A stretch of 52,248 nucleotides of DNA. It comes from Prolixibacteraceae bacterium. GTDB taxonomy: Bacteria > Bacteroidota > Bacteroidia > Bacteroidales > Prolixibacteraceae. The DNA is taken from the NCBI GenBank assembly GCA_009773765.1, contig WTWZ01000019.1, positions 1 through 52,248 on the forward strand, written 5' to 3'. Within the stretch, counting starts at the first letter, position 1. Every line of letters begins with the position of its first letter. The position numbers were made by a program, and so were the translations under genes. Shown here piece after piece: positions 25,505 to 34,976 of the stretch. The notes under the pieces were generated by a model, which worked only from the letters and a program-made list of their open reading frames with translations, was not told the DNA's origin and did not search any database.

Positions 25505-26503
25505 ATGAATACAAATTTGAAAAACCGACACTTTTTAAAACTTCTCGATTTTACACCGGCAGAAATTACCTATTTGCTCGACCTTTCGATTGAATTAAAA
25601 AAAGCAAAAAAAGCGGGCACGGAACAACAAAAACTGCAGGGCAAAAACATTGCCCTGATTTTTGAAAAAGCTTCTACCCGAACGCGCTGCGCTTTTGAAG
25701 TAGCTGCTTTCGACCAGGGGGCAAACGTAACTTATCTTGGCCCAACAGGTTCGCAAATAGGGCAAAAAGAATCGATGAAAGATACTGCCCGGGTTTTGGG
25801 CCGGATGTACGATGGAATTGAGTACCGTGGTTTTGGGCAAAATATTGTTGAAGAACTGGCCAAATATGCAGGTGTTCCGGTATGGAACGGTTTAACCGAC
25901 GAGTTTCACCCCACACAAATCCTGGCCGACTTTTTAACGATGAAAGAGCACAGTGACAAACCGCTTCCGCAAATCAAATTCTGCTATTTGGGTGATGCGA
26001 AAAATAACATGGGCAACTCGCTGATGGTAGGCGCTGCCAAGCTGGGAATGGATTTCAGGGCTGCAGCGCCAAAACAGTGCCAGCCTGCCATTGAACTGCA
26101 AAACCAGTGCAGGGAAATTGCCCGCGGAACCGGCGCCAAAATCACCATTACTGATAATGTGGAAGACGCCGTAAAAAGTTGTGATTTTCTTTATACGGAT
26201 GTTTGGGTTTCGATGGGCGAACCTGCTGAAGTTTGGGCTGAACGCATAAAACTCCTCCTACCATTCCAAATTAACAAAAAAACAATGGAACTCACCGGAA
26301 ATCCTGAGGTAAAATTCCTGCATTGCCTGCCTGCATTCCATAACCGCGACACAAAAACCGGCGAAGAAATCTTTCAAAAATTTGGAATTGAGGCCATGGA
26401 AGTTACCGATGAAGTATTCGAAAGCAGCGCTTCGGTAGTTTTCGATCAGGCTGAAAACCGGCTGCATACAATTAAAGCAGTTATGGTTTCAACCCTGGTG
26501 TAA
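25505..26503 (+). CDS. argF: Ornithine carbamoyltransferase
   Basis: A 332-residue transcarbamylase with the carbamoyl-phosphate loop [12 protein letters not shown] (about 58-69), the HPTQ motif in [12 protein letters not shown], the ornithine SMG loop in DVWVSMGE, and FLHCLPAFH. The SMG loop argues against putrescine or succinylornithine enzymes. The arcC neighbour suggests a catabolic role (citrulline to ornithine plus carbamoyl phosphate), but an anabolic role in arginine synthesis cannot be excluded. Confidence 0.93.
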   Translation: MNTNLKNRHFLKLLDFTPAEITYLLDLSIELKKAKKAGTEQQKLQGKNIALIFEKASTRTRCAFEVAAFDQGANVTYLGPTGSQIGQKESMKDTARVLGRMYDGIEYRGFGQNIVEELAKYAGVPVWNGLTDEFHPTQILADFLTMKEHSDKPLPQIKFCYLGDAKNNMGNSLMVGAAKLGMDFRAAAPKQCQPAIELQNQCREIARGTGAKITITDNVEDAVKSCDFLYTDVWVSMGEPAEVWAERIKLLLPFQINKKTMELTGNPEVKFLHCLPAFHNRDTKTGEEIFQKFGIEAMEVTDEVFESSASVVFDQAENRLHTIKAVMVSTLV

Positions 26504-26615
26504 TTTGGTTCACCTTCTGATTTCAGGTTTATCAGGTGAATATTAATTTTCGGGTATAAATTTAAGATTTTATTGAGCAGGTGAATTAAAGTCACCATCT
26601 CAACCAAATAAAACA

Positions 26616-26645
26616 AAAAAGCAGTTCATGTTTGAACTGCTTTTT
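26616..26645 (-). terminator. Rho-independent terminator of tRNA-Asp
   Basis: AAAAAGCAGTTCA (26616-26628) pairs perfectly with TGAACTGCTTTTT (26633-26645) around a 4-nt loop, directly against the 3' end of the tRNA. The A/T flanks make it usable in both directions, also for argF. Confidence 0.8.
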
Positions 26646-26646
26646 G

Positions 26647-26721
26647 CGGTGCGGACGGGACTCGAACCCGCGACCCTCGGCGTGACAGGCCGATATTCTA
26701 ACCAAACTGAACTACCGCACC
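26647..26721 (-). tRNA. tRNA-Asp (GTC)
   Basis: On the minus strand a 75-nt cloverleaf begins GGTGCGGTAGTTCAG and ends with GGTTCGAACCC, CCGCACC and discriminator G. The acceptor stem GGTGCGG/CCGCACC is perfect. The anticodon loop CCTGTCACG gives GTC, and the G73 discriminator suits Asp. CCA is not encoded. Confidence 0.97.
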
Positions 26722-26754
26722 ATTTTTTTTGAACTTCTTTTTTTAAAAGTGATG

Positions 26755-26784
26755 CAAATATATACTTTCTTTTTTTCCCTGCAA
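26755..26784 (-). promoter_or_regulatory. Promoter of tRNA-Asp
   Basis: On the minus strand TTG (26782-26784) and TATATTTG (26755-26762) are separated by 19 bp, matching the Bacteroidota -33/-7 arrangement. The -7 box lies 33 bp before the tRNA 5' end. Confidence 0.6.
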
Positions 26785-26847
26785 TACAAAAATTATTATT
26801 TTTTATAAATTTCACAATCCTCTAAACCACAAATAATTACACCCAGG

Positions 26848-27768
26848 TTATTTTTGAATTTGCACTAAATTATTGAGGTTTAGTGTTTTTTCCCCATTCC
26901 AGCGGTAAGCTGTTAAAATTCTTGTTCCGGCAACACACGAATCAACGCAACAAAGGTTTGGCTTAATTATAAATGGCCCTGCTTGACGGCAATAATGTCC
27001 AAAAAACACTATCGGGGCATTTTCAGGATAAGGGGTATTTTGTGGTCCAATTTGTTTTGGTATTTCATATTGGGGCAATGCAAACTTACTGTCGAACGAC
27101 ATTTCCTCAAATGTCTTTCCATCTGGGTCTTCCCACCAGCGCATCCTGAACGATTGCGGCGAAACTCCTTTATTGTTGATAATTTTTAAATCGCCGGGCA
27201 TTTTATAATCAATTCCCTTTGTTAATTTCAACACGCTTTTGCTTACCGGCGATTTGGGTTTTTTGTACATCTTTCTGAAAATACTATTCCTCGATTTACC
27301 TTCCGATTCGGCGATTTTTATTAATTCAATTGCAGATTCTGACCAACAGGCATGAACAATCCGAATTTCACCCATATCCAGATAAAGGGGCAATTCGCTC
27401 ATCCATTTCCGGTGGCTTTTCCATTCTTCCGCAAATTCCGAAAACTGATTAATGGTTTTAAACAACGCTAAAAAATTCTTGCCGGGCGATTTAATCAACG
27501 GTAACCCATCTTTATCTTTAAGATAATATGTAATGGCATTTATCTCGTGATTGCCAATAATTGCCAGTGCATTACCGTTTTCCACCATTTTACGAATAAT
27601 GCGGACTGTTTTTCTTATTTCGGGCCCGCGGTTGACAAAATCCCCAATAAAAACAGCTTTTCTTGAAGGATTCAGGTAGCCGCTTTCAGTTTTACTGTAG
27701 CCCATATGCAGTAAAAGCTTTTTAAGCAGCTCGGCATAACCGTGAACATCGCCAATAATATCGTACAT
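26848..27768 (-). CDS. PPP-type metallophosphoesterase
   Basis: A 306-residue cytoplasmic protein with the metal-binding motifs of the calcineurin/PPP superfamily: DIIGDVHGY (2-10), FIGDFVNRGP (about 41-50), IIGNHE (about 74-79) and a later FFGHYC. It resembles diadenosine tetraphosphatase/PrpE-like or serine/threonine phosphatases. The insert between the third and fourth motifs is longer than in ApaH. The substrate cannot be decided from sequence. Confidence 0.85.
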   Translation of the reverse strand: MYDIIGDVHGYAELLKKLLLHMGYSKTESGYLNPSRKAVFIGDFVNRGPEIRKTVRIIRKMVENGNALAIIGNHEINAITYYLKDKDGLPLIKSPGKNFLALFKTINQFSEFAEEWKSHRKWMSELPLYLDMGEIRIVHACWSESAIELIKIAESEGKSRNSIFRKMYKKPKSPVSKSVLKLTKGIDYKMPGDLKIINNKGVSPQSFRMRWWEDPDGKTFEEMSFDSKFALPQYEIPKQIGPQNTPYPENAPIVFFGHYCRQAGPFIIKPNLCCVDSCVAGTRILTAYRWNGEKTLNLNNLVQIQK

Positions 27769-27797
27769 ACTTTACATTTTATGCACCACAATATAAA

Positions 27798-27829
27798 AAA
27801 AATAGCTGTCAGTTATGACAGCTATTTTT
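27798..27829 (-). terminator. Terminator of the sodium/sugar symporter gene
   Basis: AAAAATAGCTGTCA (27798-27811) pairs perfectly with TGACAGCTATTTTT (27816-27829) around GTTA, 22 bp after the symporter stop. It is the strongest hairpin in this part of the window. Confidence 0.85.
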
Positions 27830-27851
27830 CATTTTTTATGGATAAAATTCT

Positions 27852-29537
27852 CTACCAGAAATAAGCATAGAAAGCAATAATTATTACAATCACAATACCT
27901 GAATTGATTAAATCCCAGTTGTTGTATGAATCCCGCACCTCTGCACGTTGTTCGGCAGTAGCCGATCCCAATGTGAGACCTACTATTGTGGCCGGATCTT
28001 TCCTTTTAGTAAAATAACTAATAATAATCATTGAAACAATTACTATCACAAAAAGATAGATTTCGTAATGCAACCAGTTGTGAGATAAAATTACCGGATG
28101 TAATATGGAATCTGCAGGAATACTATCTTTAAAAATACTCAATCCCAGACGAAGCATACCAAGTGTAAATCCAATTACCAATCCCCAGATTCCTGCTGCC
28201 GGAGTTGTTCGTTTCGATAAAATTCCCAGAAGAAAAACTGCTGCTATACCAGGTGCGAGCAACGACTGCACATCCTGCAGGTATTCGTATAGTACTTTTC
28301 CTAATCCCTTCATTACCGGAATCCATAGAATACCAAGAATTACAACTGCAATTGTGGCCATTCGACCAACAAATACATAATGCTTTTCTGAAAGGCCAGG
28401 TTTGTATTTTTGATAAAAGTCGATTGTAAAAAGCATAGCCGATGAATTAAACAACGATGCCAGCGAACTCATCAAGGCAGCAAGAATTCCACCTACAACA
28501 ATGCCTGTAAAACCAATAGGCAGCAATTCTTTAACAAGAGTAGAAAAAGCTGCATCATTATTGGCTAAAATAAGCATTGGCTGACCAGTGGAAGGGTCAA
28601 TTTTCTGAGTAAGCGCGTAAGCAATCATCCCAGGAATGAGAAAAATAAATACAGGTGTAAGTTTAAGATAAGCTCCAAAAATAGTTCCCCTGCGGGCTTG
28701 CTTCATATTTTTACCTGAAAGTACGCGCTGAACAATGTACTGATCGGTACACCAATACCAAAAACCAATAATCGCTGAACCAAGAATAACTCCCGTCCAT
28801 GGGAAATCAGGGTCTTTTGGCGAACGCATCAAGTTCGTCATATTATCTCCAAATTCATTTACTGGCTGCGCCCTTACAATTTCCATCATTTCACCCCATC
28901 CCCCAATTTTAACCAGCCCAATTATAAGGATAGCAATGGATCCTATTAATAAAATGGGAGTCTGCAATACTGAAGTATAAAGCACAGCTTTCATCCCACC
29001 AAACGTGGTGTAAATTCCGGTAAGTACAACTAAACCAATAGCGCTGATCCAAAAGAAATCGATACTCCAGCCAAAAATAGTGATATACTCAATATTAAAT
29101 ACATCTTTAAAAACAACACCACCAGCATAAACAGTAACTGCCACTTTTGTTAATATGTAACTAACAAGTGAAATTATTGACAGAAATGAGCGGGCTTGCG
29201 AGTTGTATCTTCTTTCCAAAAATTCGGGCATTGTAAAAACATTGCTTCGCGCATAAAACGGCACGAACAACCACCCTAACATCAATATCATCCAGCCATG
29301 CATTTCCCAGTGGGCCATTGCCATTCCGCTTTCGGCACCTGCACCTGCGAGACCCACCAGATGTTCAGAACCAATATTTGATGCAAAAATTGAAGCTCCA
29401 ATAGCAATCCATGTAGCATCACGACCTGCAAGAAAATAGTCAGTAGTGTTTTTGTCTTTTTTCAGAATTACCCAAATTACAATCCCTGCAAGGGCTACCC
29501 CAAAAGCACCCAGAAAAATCCAGTCTAATAAGCTCAT
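27852..29537 (-). CDS. Sodium/solute symporter (SSS family, SGLT-like)
   Basis: A 561-residue inner-membrane protein with about 14 hydrophobic segments. Family features include DYFLAGRDATWIAIGASIFA (about 33-52), GLAGAGAESGMA, RRYNSQARSF, GGMKAVLYTS, and FWYWCTDQYIVQRVLS as in sugar-transporting vSGLT relatives. Its neighbours (galactokinase, mutarotase, MFS sugar transporter) suggest galactose or glucose uptake driven by sodium. It is separated from the MFS gene by a terminator, so it has its own promoter in the AT-rich stretch 29538-29700. Confidence 0.9.
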   Translation of the reverse strand: MSLLDWIFLGAFGVALAGIVIWVILKKDKNTTDYFLAGRDATWIAIGASIFASNIGSEHLVGLAGAGAESGMAMAHWEMHGWMILMLGWLFVPFYARSNVFTMPEFLERRYNSQARSFLSIISLVSYILTKVAVTVYAGGVVFKDVFNIEYITIFGWSIDFFWISAIGLVVLTGIYTTFGGMKAVLYTSVLQTPILLIGSIAILIIGLVKIGGWGEMMEIVRAQPVNEFGDNMTNLMRSPKDPDFPWTGVILGSAIIGFWYWCTDQYIVQRVLSGKNMKQARRGTIFGAYLKLTPVFIFLIPGMIAYALTQKIDPSTGQPMLILANNDAAFSTLVKELLPIGFTGIVVGGILAALMSSLASLFNSSAMLFTIDFYQKYKPGLSEKHYVFVGRMATIAVVILGILWIPVMKGLGKVLYEYLQDVQSLLAPGIAAVFLLGILSKRTTPAAGIWGLVIGFTLGMLRLGLSIFKDSIPADSILHPVILSHNWLHYEIYLFVIVIVSMIIISYFTKRKDPATIVGLTLGSATAEQRAEVRDSYNNWDLINSGIVIVIIIAFYAYFW

Positions 29538-29701
29538 AGTTTTATTTTTTTTGGTTTAAATCAAGTTTAATTTCAAGTGTCGAAAATACATTTTAATTTT
29601 AAAATCGAAAACATATTTAACCAAACTAATCGAATTTGTTATTCATTTTACAAATTTTCTTTTAGTTAATATTGTAATTGAAAATAAGTGATTGAAAAAT
29701 T

Positions 29702-29731
29702 AAAGCCACCCGCTGCTAAACGAGTGGCTTT
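29702..29731 (-). terminator. Terminator after the MFS sugar transporter gene
   Basis: AAAGCCACCCG (29702-29712) pairs with CGAGTGGCTTT (29721-29731) with one G-T pair; T-rich flanks follow. It lies 54 bp beyond the MFS stop, between the two transporter genes. Confidence 0.75.
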
Positions 29732-29785
29732 TAACAATACCGAATTGATTTATATAAACATCTGTAAAACAGATACAAATATGAA

Positions 29786-31078
29786 TTATATTTTTAGCTT
29801 ATCATCAGCACGTTTGTTTACTTTACTACCAATTAAAGCGAAGAATAACAAGTATGCCAAACCTCCAAACATTACCCAATAACTTGGGATAAAACCGGCA
29901 ACGTCGGCAATCCAGTTTTGAAGTAAAGGCAATAGACCCCCCCCGCAAACCATTACCATAAAAATACCTGAAGCAGCAGCCAGATACTTGCCTAATCCTT
30001 CAACAGCCAGGTTGAAAATACCACCCCACATAATTGAAGTACACAAACCAACTAACACCAAAAACATAGCGTTAATTGGCACTTCCGTCAAACCAAATGA
30101 AAGCATTCCTGTAGCAGTTCTTTGCATTACAGGTATTTCGACCAATGTTGAGGTTGGGAAAAATATTGCAGCAAGAACCAGTACCATTCCAACAAATGAG
30201 GCTACCGATAACATTGCCTTACTTGAAACTTTACCTCCAATTGAAGCCCCAATTAACCTGCCCGCCAACATAAGCAACCAGTATGTGCCGGCAACAAATC
30301 CGGCAACAGTAGGGCCAATTTCAGGAACGTCAGAAAGCCAGAATATCATAGTTCCGGGAATCCCAACTTCAACACCTACATAAACAAAAATACCAACTGC
30401 ACCTAAAATAAAATGACGGAATTTCATTGCCCCTGACATTAAATCTTTTAAAGGTTCTTTAGCATATTCAATACTAGGCTCAGGAATTTTAACCCCAAGC
30501 AGAACAAAGAAAACAAGTGCAAAGATCCCCATTGCAATATACATTACCGGAAATATATCGGTAATTTGTGCTTTGGCTGCTTCTCCAATTAAAATACCGA
30601 CAAATGCAGGGGTAATAGTTGCCATAACAGAGTTGAAAGAACCTCCAACCTGAATTAACTGGTTACCTTTGTTCCCACCACCGCCTAAGGTATTAAGCAT
30701 TGGATTTACAACTGTATTTAACAATGTCATTGAAAAACCTGCTACAAATGCTCCTAAAAGATAAACTGCAAATGCACTTTCCTGACTAACATGACCTGAA
30801 AGAAACTGAATTCCAACACCAATAAATCCAATTGCAATTGCAATTAGTGCGGTCTTTTTATATCCAATTCTTTGTAGAAGAAGACCTCCGGGAATCCCCA
30901 TAACTGCGTATGCAATAAAGTTTGCAGCGTTACCTAACATCCCCAGGAAGTTACTAGCCCCAAACTGAGATTTTAACACAACACCCATTGGTGCAGCAAG
31001 ATTGGTAACAAATGCGATCATACCAAAAAGTAAGATCATCATAATAATTGGCACTACATAACTCTTGTTTTTGTTCAT
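29786..31078 (-). CDS. FucP-type MFS sugar transporter
   Basis: A 430-residue permease with 12 predicted membrane segments. AAPMGVVLKSQFGAS near the start, GIPGGLLLQRIGYKKTALIA at about 60-80 and NQLIQVGGSFNSVMATITPA resemble the fucose/glucose/galactose proton symporters (FucP/GluP). It is downstream of galK with a 137-bp gap and is probably part of the galactose operon. A single half-operator ACTGGT at 31163-31168 is the only regulatory hint in that gap. Confidence 0.9.
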   Translation of the reverse strand: MNKNKSYVVPIIMMILLFGMIAFVTNLAAPMGVVLKSQFGASNFLGMLGNAANFIAYAVMGIPGGLLLQRIGYKKTALIAIAIGFIGVGIQFLSGHVSQESAFAVYLLGAFVAGFSMTLLNTVVNPMLNTLGGGGNKGNQLIQVGGSFNSVMATITPAFVGILIGEAAKAQITDIFPVMYIAMGIFALVFFVLLGVKIPEPSIEYAKEPLKDLMSGAMKFRHFILGAVGIFVYVGVEVGIPGTMIFWLSDVPEIGPTVAGFVAGTYWLLMLAGRLIGASIGGKVSSKAMLSVASFVGMVLVLAAIFFPTSTLVEIPVMQRTATGMLSFGLTEVPINAMFLVLVGLCTSIMWGGIFNLAVEGLGKYLAAASGIFMVMVCGGGLLPLLQNWIADVAGFIPSYWVMFGGLAYLLFFALIGSKVNKRADDKLKI

Positions 31079-31215
31079 GATAAATAATTTTAGATTGATT
31101 AATTACTTTTTTTTATTTTAATTATTGATATTCAACTTATGAACACTCCAGAATGTTTTGCTACTGGTAAAAGTATAAAATTATTAATTTCTTCGAACTT
31201 TAAGTCAGTAACTTT

Positions 31216-32505
31216 TCAAAGATATAATTTTATCGCTCCTTTGGCCCTGATGAATAATTTATGGCAAGTTCCGCTTCCATAGACATGTTCAAGCGTTTTT
31301 ACGTATTCTTCCAGTTTATCTTGAGGGACAAAAGCCTGGATTGTGCCCCCAAAACCACCCCCGTGAACGCGCCATGCCCCTGAACTTTTCAACACCATTT
31401 CACTAAGCGCAAGTGCCAGCGAAACAACCTGTTCGTCTTTATGGACAACATCAAAAATATTCTGGTTGTACATGTAAGAACTGTAACCGGATTCTACAAC
31501 CATTTTAAGGAAAGCTTGAAAATCGTTTCTTTCCAATGCAGCAACCTGCTCCACCACACGTTGGTTATCGCCCTGGAAATGATATGCGCGAAGAATAGCC
31601 CTGTCGCCGGTTTTGGAGCGGATGGCAGGTATGTTTTCAACGATTTGCTGCAAAGTAACTTCTCTTAAAACTTTTGCTCCCAACACTGCTGCAACCGATT
31701 TCATTTCAGTTGGCAACGATGCATATTCGGCCTGTGAAGCAGCATCATCATGCCCGCCGCCAACGTCGGTAATTACAAGTGCAAATCCTGTGGAAACAAA
31801 GTCGAAATCAACTTCTTTAACGATTGGATTTGCCGGATCTTTAAAATCGATGGTAATTAAACCGCCCACCGAGCACGCTGTTTGATCCATCAGGCCACAT
31901 GGTTTTCCGAAATAGTTGTTTTCGCTCCATTGTCCAATAATTGCATTTTCAACCGCACTCATTTTACCCTCATTGAAAAGTACATTAAAAATCTCACCAA
32001 TCAATACTTCAAACGAAGCTGAAGAACTTAAGCCCGAACCTTTTGGAACGCGACCGTCGATGCACGCGTTGAATCCTCCAACGTTGTATCCGTTTGCTTT
32101 CATTTTGGCGGCGATACCTTTTACCAATGAAGTTGAAGTATAAAACTCTTCTTCCTTTGGTTTGAAATCGGTAAGTTCAACCTGAAATTCGGGATAACCG
32201 GCTGATTTAATCCGAATTATATTTGTACCGTTTTTGGCAACTGCTGCAATATTATCGAGGTTAACTGCCCCTGCCAGAACCCTGCCATAATTATGATCGG
32301 TATGATTACCGCCAATTTCGGTACGGCCGGGAGAACTGAATAATTGAACATCGTCTGTACCATAAGCTTCCTTAAAGCCGCTCATCAGGTTTGCATACCT
32401 TACCGACTGCTGCCTTAGTATTACTTCATCCGTTCCATATAATTCACGAAATAATGGATTGTTACCATTGTTTATCTTCTCTGTCAAACTACTTATTTTT
32501 GTCAT
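31216..32505 (-). CDS. galK: Galactokinase
   Basis: GHMP kinase of 429 residues. The galactokinase signature GRTEIGGNHTDHNYGRVLA (about 60-78) is followed by the ATP loop VPKGSGLSSSASFEV (about 153-167) and the C-terminal HGGGFGGTIQAFVP. It phosphorylates galactose at C1, the first step of the Leloir pathway. The other Leloir genes galT and galE are not in the window. An operator shared with galM lies 82-102 bp upstream. Confidence 0.96.
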   Translation of the reverse strand: MTKISSLTEKINNGNNPLFRELYGTDEVILRQQSVRYANLMSGFKEAYGTDDVQLFSSPGRTEIGGNHTDHNYGRVLAGAVNLDNIAAVAKNGTNIIRIKSAGYPEFQVELTDFKPKEEEFYTSTSLVKGIAAKMKANGYNVGGFNACIDGRVPKGSGLSSSASFEVLIGEIFNVLFNEGKMSAVENAIIGQWSENNYFGKPCGLMDQTACSVGGLITIDFKDPANPIVKEVDFDFVSTGFALVITDVGGGHDDAASQAEYASLPTEMKSVAAVLGAKVLREVTLQQIVENIPAIRSKTGDRAILRAYHFQGDNQRVVEQVAALERNDFQAFLKMVVESGYSSYMYNQNIFDVVHKDEQVVSLALALSEMVLKSSGAWRVHGGGFGGTIQAFVPQDKLEEYVKTLEHVYGSGTCHKLFIRAKGAIKLYL

Positions 32506-32586
32506 ATTTTCCTTATGTTTTAACTGTTAATGATTTAAATCAATATGCAAAGTTTATTCGTTGAAATTTAAATTTACCAGGCCCAT

Positions 32587-32607
32587 TGCAAACTGGTAGG
32601 TACTGGT
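32587..32607. promoter_or_regulatory. Candidate gal operator upstream of galK
   Basis: A 21-bp site beginning TGCAAACTGGT and ending GGTACTGGT recurs in inverted orientation at 33742-33762 upstream of galM, with one mismatch. It contains two ACTGGT half-sites as a direct repeat. On the minus strand it lies just downstream of a TATATTTG -7 box (complement of 32613-32620), a position suited to repression. Confidence 0.7.
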
Positions 32608-32675
32608 GGGAACAAATATATATTTTAAATAGTCTGTTAAATATGGAAAAAAGATGTTAAAAAACACTTTTATAC

Positions 32676-33680
32676 TCAAAGGCTGTTACGTACTATCAAC
32701 TTCGACGGGTTTCTAACCTGTCCTGTTTTTTTATTTAAAACCATATCGGCCAATGTTTTGCCCATCTCAATAAAGTCAGTAGAAATGGTTGTTATACCTC
32801 CTGCAACTACTTCCTTTAACATTGTATCGTTAAAAGAAACCAAACCAAATTTTTTTCCAAGTTTATAATTGTAATTTTTTGCAATTTTTACCATTTCAAC
32901 CAAATCGCGGTCGGAAGTAACAAAATAGGCTTCATACAATTCAGGCCTTATCCCATCAAGTGATTTTACAACCTGAAAATTACAACCATTTTCCACACAA
33001 AACCTTTCAAAACCTTTTGTCCGTTCAACCGGTTCCTTTCCTCCCGAATTCACAAATATCAGTTTTTGGTATTTCTTTAATAACTCTATTCCTTGATTTA
33101 ATGCATCACAAAAGTCTTTTTCAAAATCCTGATAAATAACCGGATACATTTTTAAATCAGGTTTAAAACGATCTAAAATAAATACCTTTTCTTTTGGGTA
33201 TTTAGTAAGTAAATGGCTGGTAATGTCGAATGTTGCAGGCATTATTACATACGAGGTATAATTTCCAATACTTTCGGCAATCAAATTCTTAAACAATTTG
33301 TAATTAAAATGATGAAAATAAATATCCACTATCGCTTTACCTTTTAAGCTGGCAATCAATGAATTGTACAAATCTTCCTTAAAGGCATTTAATTCATCGA
33401 AAAGCACAAATATATTTTCTTCAGGCTGTATTTCAGTGGTTACAATATAATATCCTTTCCCAGGCTGACTATGAAGTATTCCCCTGGATTTCAATTCATT
33501 AAAAGCGAACATAACTGTGTCCCTGCTCAAATTAAAATCGGTGCAAATTTGATTTATCGAAGGAATTTTGTCGCCCTTTTTAAGTAATTTTTTTTCGATT
33601 GCCTGTTGAACAGAACTGATAATCTGCCTGTATTTTGGCAATGCAGATTTCGGATCGATTTTAACAATGCTTTTTGTCAT
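32676..33680 (-). CDS. GntR-type transcriptional regulator with LacI-like sensor domain
   Basis: The 334-residue product starts with a GntR winged helix (about 10-80: LPKYRQIISSVQQAI, GDKIPSINQICTDFNLSRDT, LKSRGILHSQPGKGYYI). A periplasmic-binding-protein-like effector domain follows (about 85-330; IFVLFDELNAFKEDLYNSL, KYPKEKVFILDRFKP, FGLVSFNDTMLKEVVAGGI). The architecture resembles AraR. It lies between galK and galM, whose promoters share one operator, so it is the probable galactose-responsive regulator. This assignment is inferred from position. Confidence 0.88.
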   Translation of the reverse strand: MTKSIVKIDPKSALPKYRQIISSVQQAIEKKLLKKGDKIPSINQICTDFNLSRDTVMFAFNELKSRGILHSQPGKGYYIVTTEIQPEENIFVLFDELNAFKEDLYNSLIASLKGKAIVDIYFHHFNYKLFKNLIAESIGNYTSYVIMPATFDITSHLLTKYPKEKVFILDRFKPDLKMYPVIYQDFEKDFCDALNQGIELLKKYQKLIFVNSGGKEPVERTKGFERFCVENGCNFQVVKSLDGIRPELYEAYFVTSDRDLVEMVKIAKNYNYKLGKKFGLVSFNDTMLKEVVAGGITTISTDFIEMGKTLADMVLNKKTGQVRNPSKLIVRNSL

Positions 33681-33741
33681 TGGGTTTAGTTTTTGTAAAA
33701 ATAGTAAGATAACCGAAATTTAAATCATGTTATATAACACT

Positions 33742-33762
33742 ACCAGTACCAACCAGTTTGCA
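33742..33762. promoter_or_regulatory. Candidate gal operator upstream of galM
   Basis: The complement of the galK-side operator: ACCAGTACC, one variable position, then ACCAGTTTGCA. It sits 54 bp before the galM start. The embedded TTTG (33757-33760), followed by CAACTTTG (33774-33781), may be the -33/-7 pair, so binding would block the promoter. Confidence 0.7.
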
Positions 33763-33815
33763 CCCACTTTTTTTGCAACTTTGAACTTCCACTAAAAATT
33801 AGTAAAAATATTCCT

Positions 33816-34862
33816 ATGAAATTAGAAACATCTCCTTTCGGAAAATTGCACGATGGTAGCGATGTTACCCTTTTCACAATCACAAATCAGAATAACCTGA
33901 CAGTGAAAATTATCAATTACGGCGCTATTATAACCAGTATTGAAATGCCTGATAAAAACGGCAGCGCTGACAATATTGTTTGTGGTTTCGAAAACCTGGG
34001 AACCTATCTCAGTGATGCGTATTTAGCGAGTTACCCTTATTTTGGGGCAATAATCGGAAGATTTGGAAACCGGATTGCCAGGGGCCATCTCGAAATTGAA
34101 GGAAAAACTTACCAAATGGCAATCAACAACGGCCCCAACCATTTACACGGGGGTAAAACAGGATTCGACCGCCGGCTTTTCGAAGCAGAAACTTTTCAGG
34201 ACGAAAACCTGGCAGGTGTAAAACTTACCTATTTAAGTCCCGACATGGAAGAAAATTATCCCGGAAGTTTAGAAGTAACCTGCATTTATTCCCTAAATAA
34301 CCTGAATGAGCTTGGCATTGAATATTTTGCTGAAACCGACAAAACAACTGTAGTAAATCTGACTAACCACACTTATTTCAATTTAACAGGCGGAAAAGAA
34401 AACATTTTAAACCACGAACTGGAATTAACAGCCACCAAAATGACCGAAATGGTTGAACAGATTCCTACCGGAAAAATTATACCTGTTGCAGGAACACCTT
34501 TCGATTTAACAACTGCGAAAAAATTAAACCACCGCTTTTCAGAAACCCCGATGGGCTATGATGACAATTTTGTGTTGGATAATGAAACAGGCGAACTAAA
34601 ATTTACCGGATCCCTCAAAGAATTTTCAACCGGACGAAAAGTTGAAATATTAACCACCCAGCCCGGAATACAGGTTTATACAGGTTATTGGAATCCGGAA
34701 TTAGTGATTAACGGAAAGAGAAAATTTGGCCGCTTTTCGGGAGTTGCGCTCGAAACTCAACATTATCCTGACTCTGTTAACCAACCCGTATTTCCAACAA
34801 CTATTTTACGGCCCGGTGAAAAATACAACGAAAAAACAGTTTACAGATTTGTAACCGAATAA
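33816..34862 (+). CDS. galM: Aldose 1-epimerase (galactose mutarotase)
   Basis: A 348-residue beta-sandwich enzyme interconverting alpha and beta anomers of galactose or glucose. The substrate motifs are present: GRFGNRIARG (about 70-79), NNGPNHLHGG (about 100-109), LTNHTYFNL with the catalytic His (about 184-192), YDDNFVLD, and GVALETQHYPDSVN with the catalytic Glu (about 308-321). No signal peptide is seen, so it is cytoplasmic. It is divergent from the regulator gene. Confidence 0.95.
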   Translation: MKLETSPFGKLHDGSDVTLFTITNQNNLTVKIINYGAIITSIEMPDKNGSADNIVCGFENLGTYLSDAYLASYPYFGAIIGRFGNRIARGHLEIEGKTYQMAINNGPNHLHGGKTGFDRRLFEAETFQDENLAGVKLTYLSPDMEENYPGSLEVTCIYSLNNLNELGIEYFAETDKTTVVNLTNHTYFNLTGGKENILNHELELTATKMTEMVEQIPTGKIIPVAGTPFDLTTAKKLNHRFSETPMGYDDNFVLDNETGELKFTGSLKEFSTGRKVEILTTQPGIQVYTGYWNPELVINGKRKFGRFSGVALETQHYPDSVNQPVFPTTILRPGEKYNEKTVYRFVTE

Positions 34863-34864
34863 CG

Positions 34865-34887
34865 AAAAGCCCGAGTTACGGGCTTTT
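34865..34887 (+). terminator. Terminator of galM
   Basis: AAAAGCCCG-AGTTA-CGGGCTTTT, followed by more T, immediately after the galM stop. Perfect 9-bp stem. Confidence 0.85.
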
Positions 34888-34976
34888 TAATTGCTTGAAA
34901 CCCCATAAAATTTCTGGACTAAATTTTATACATTTGGAATTAATAATCTTATTAAATCAATTTAAATCAATACAAA

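Noticed and set aside
31163-31168. Single ACTGGT before the MFS transporter as a third gal operator
   Set aside because: Only one half-site is present, which is too short to call; kept as a hint only.
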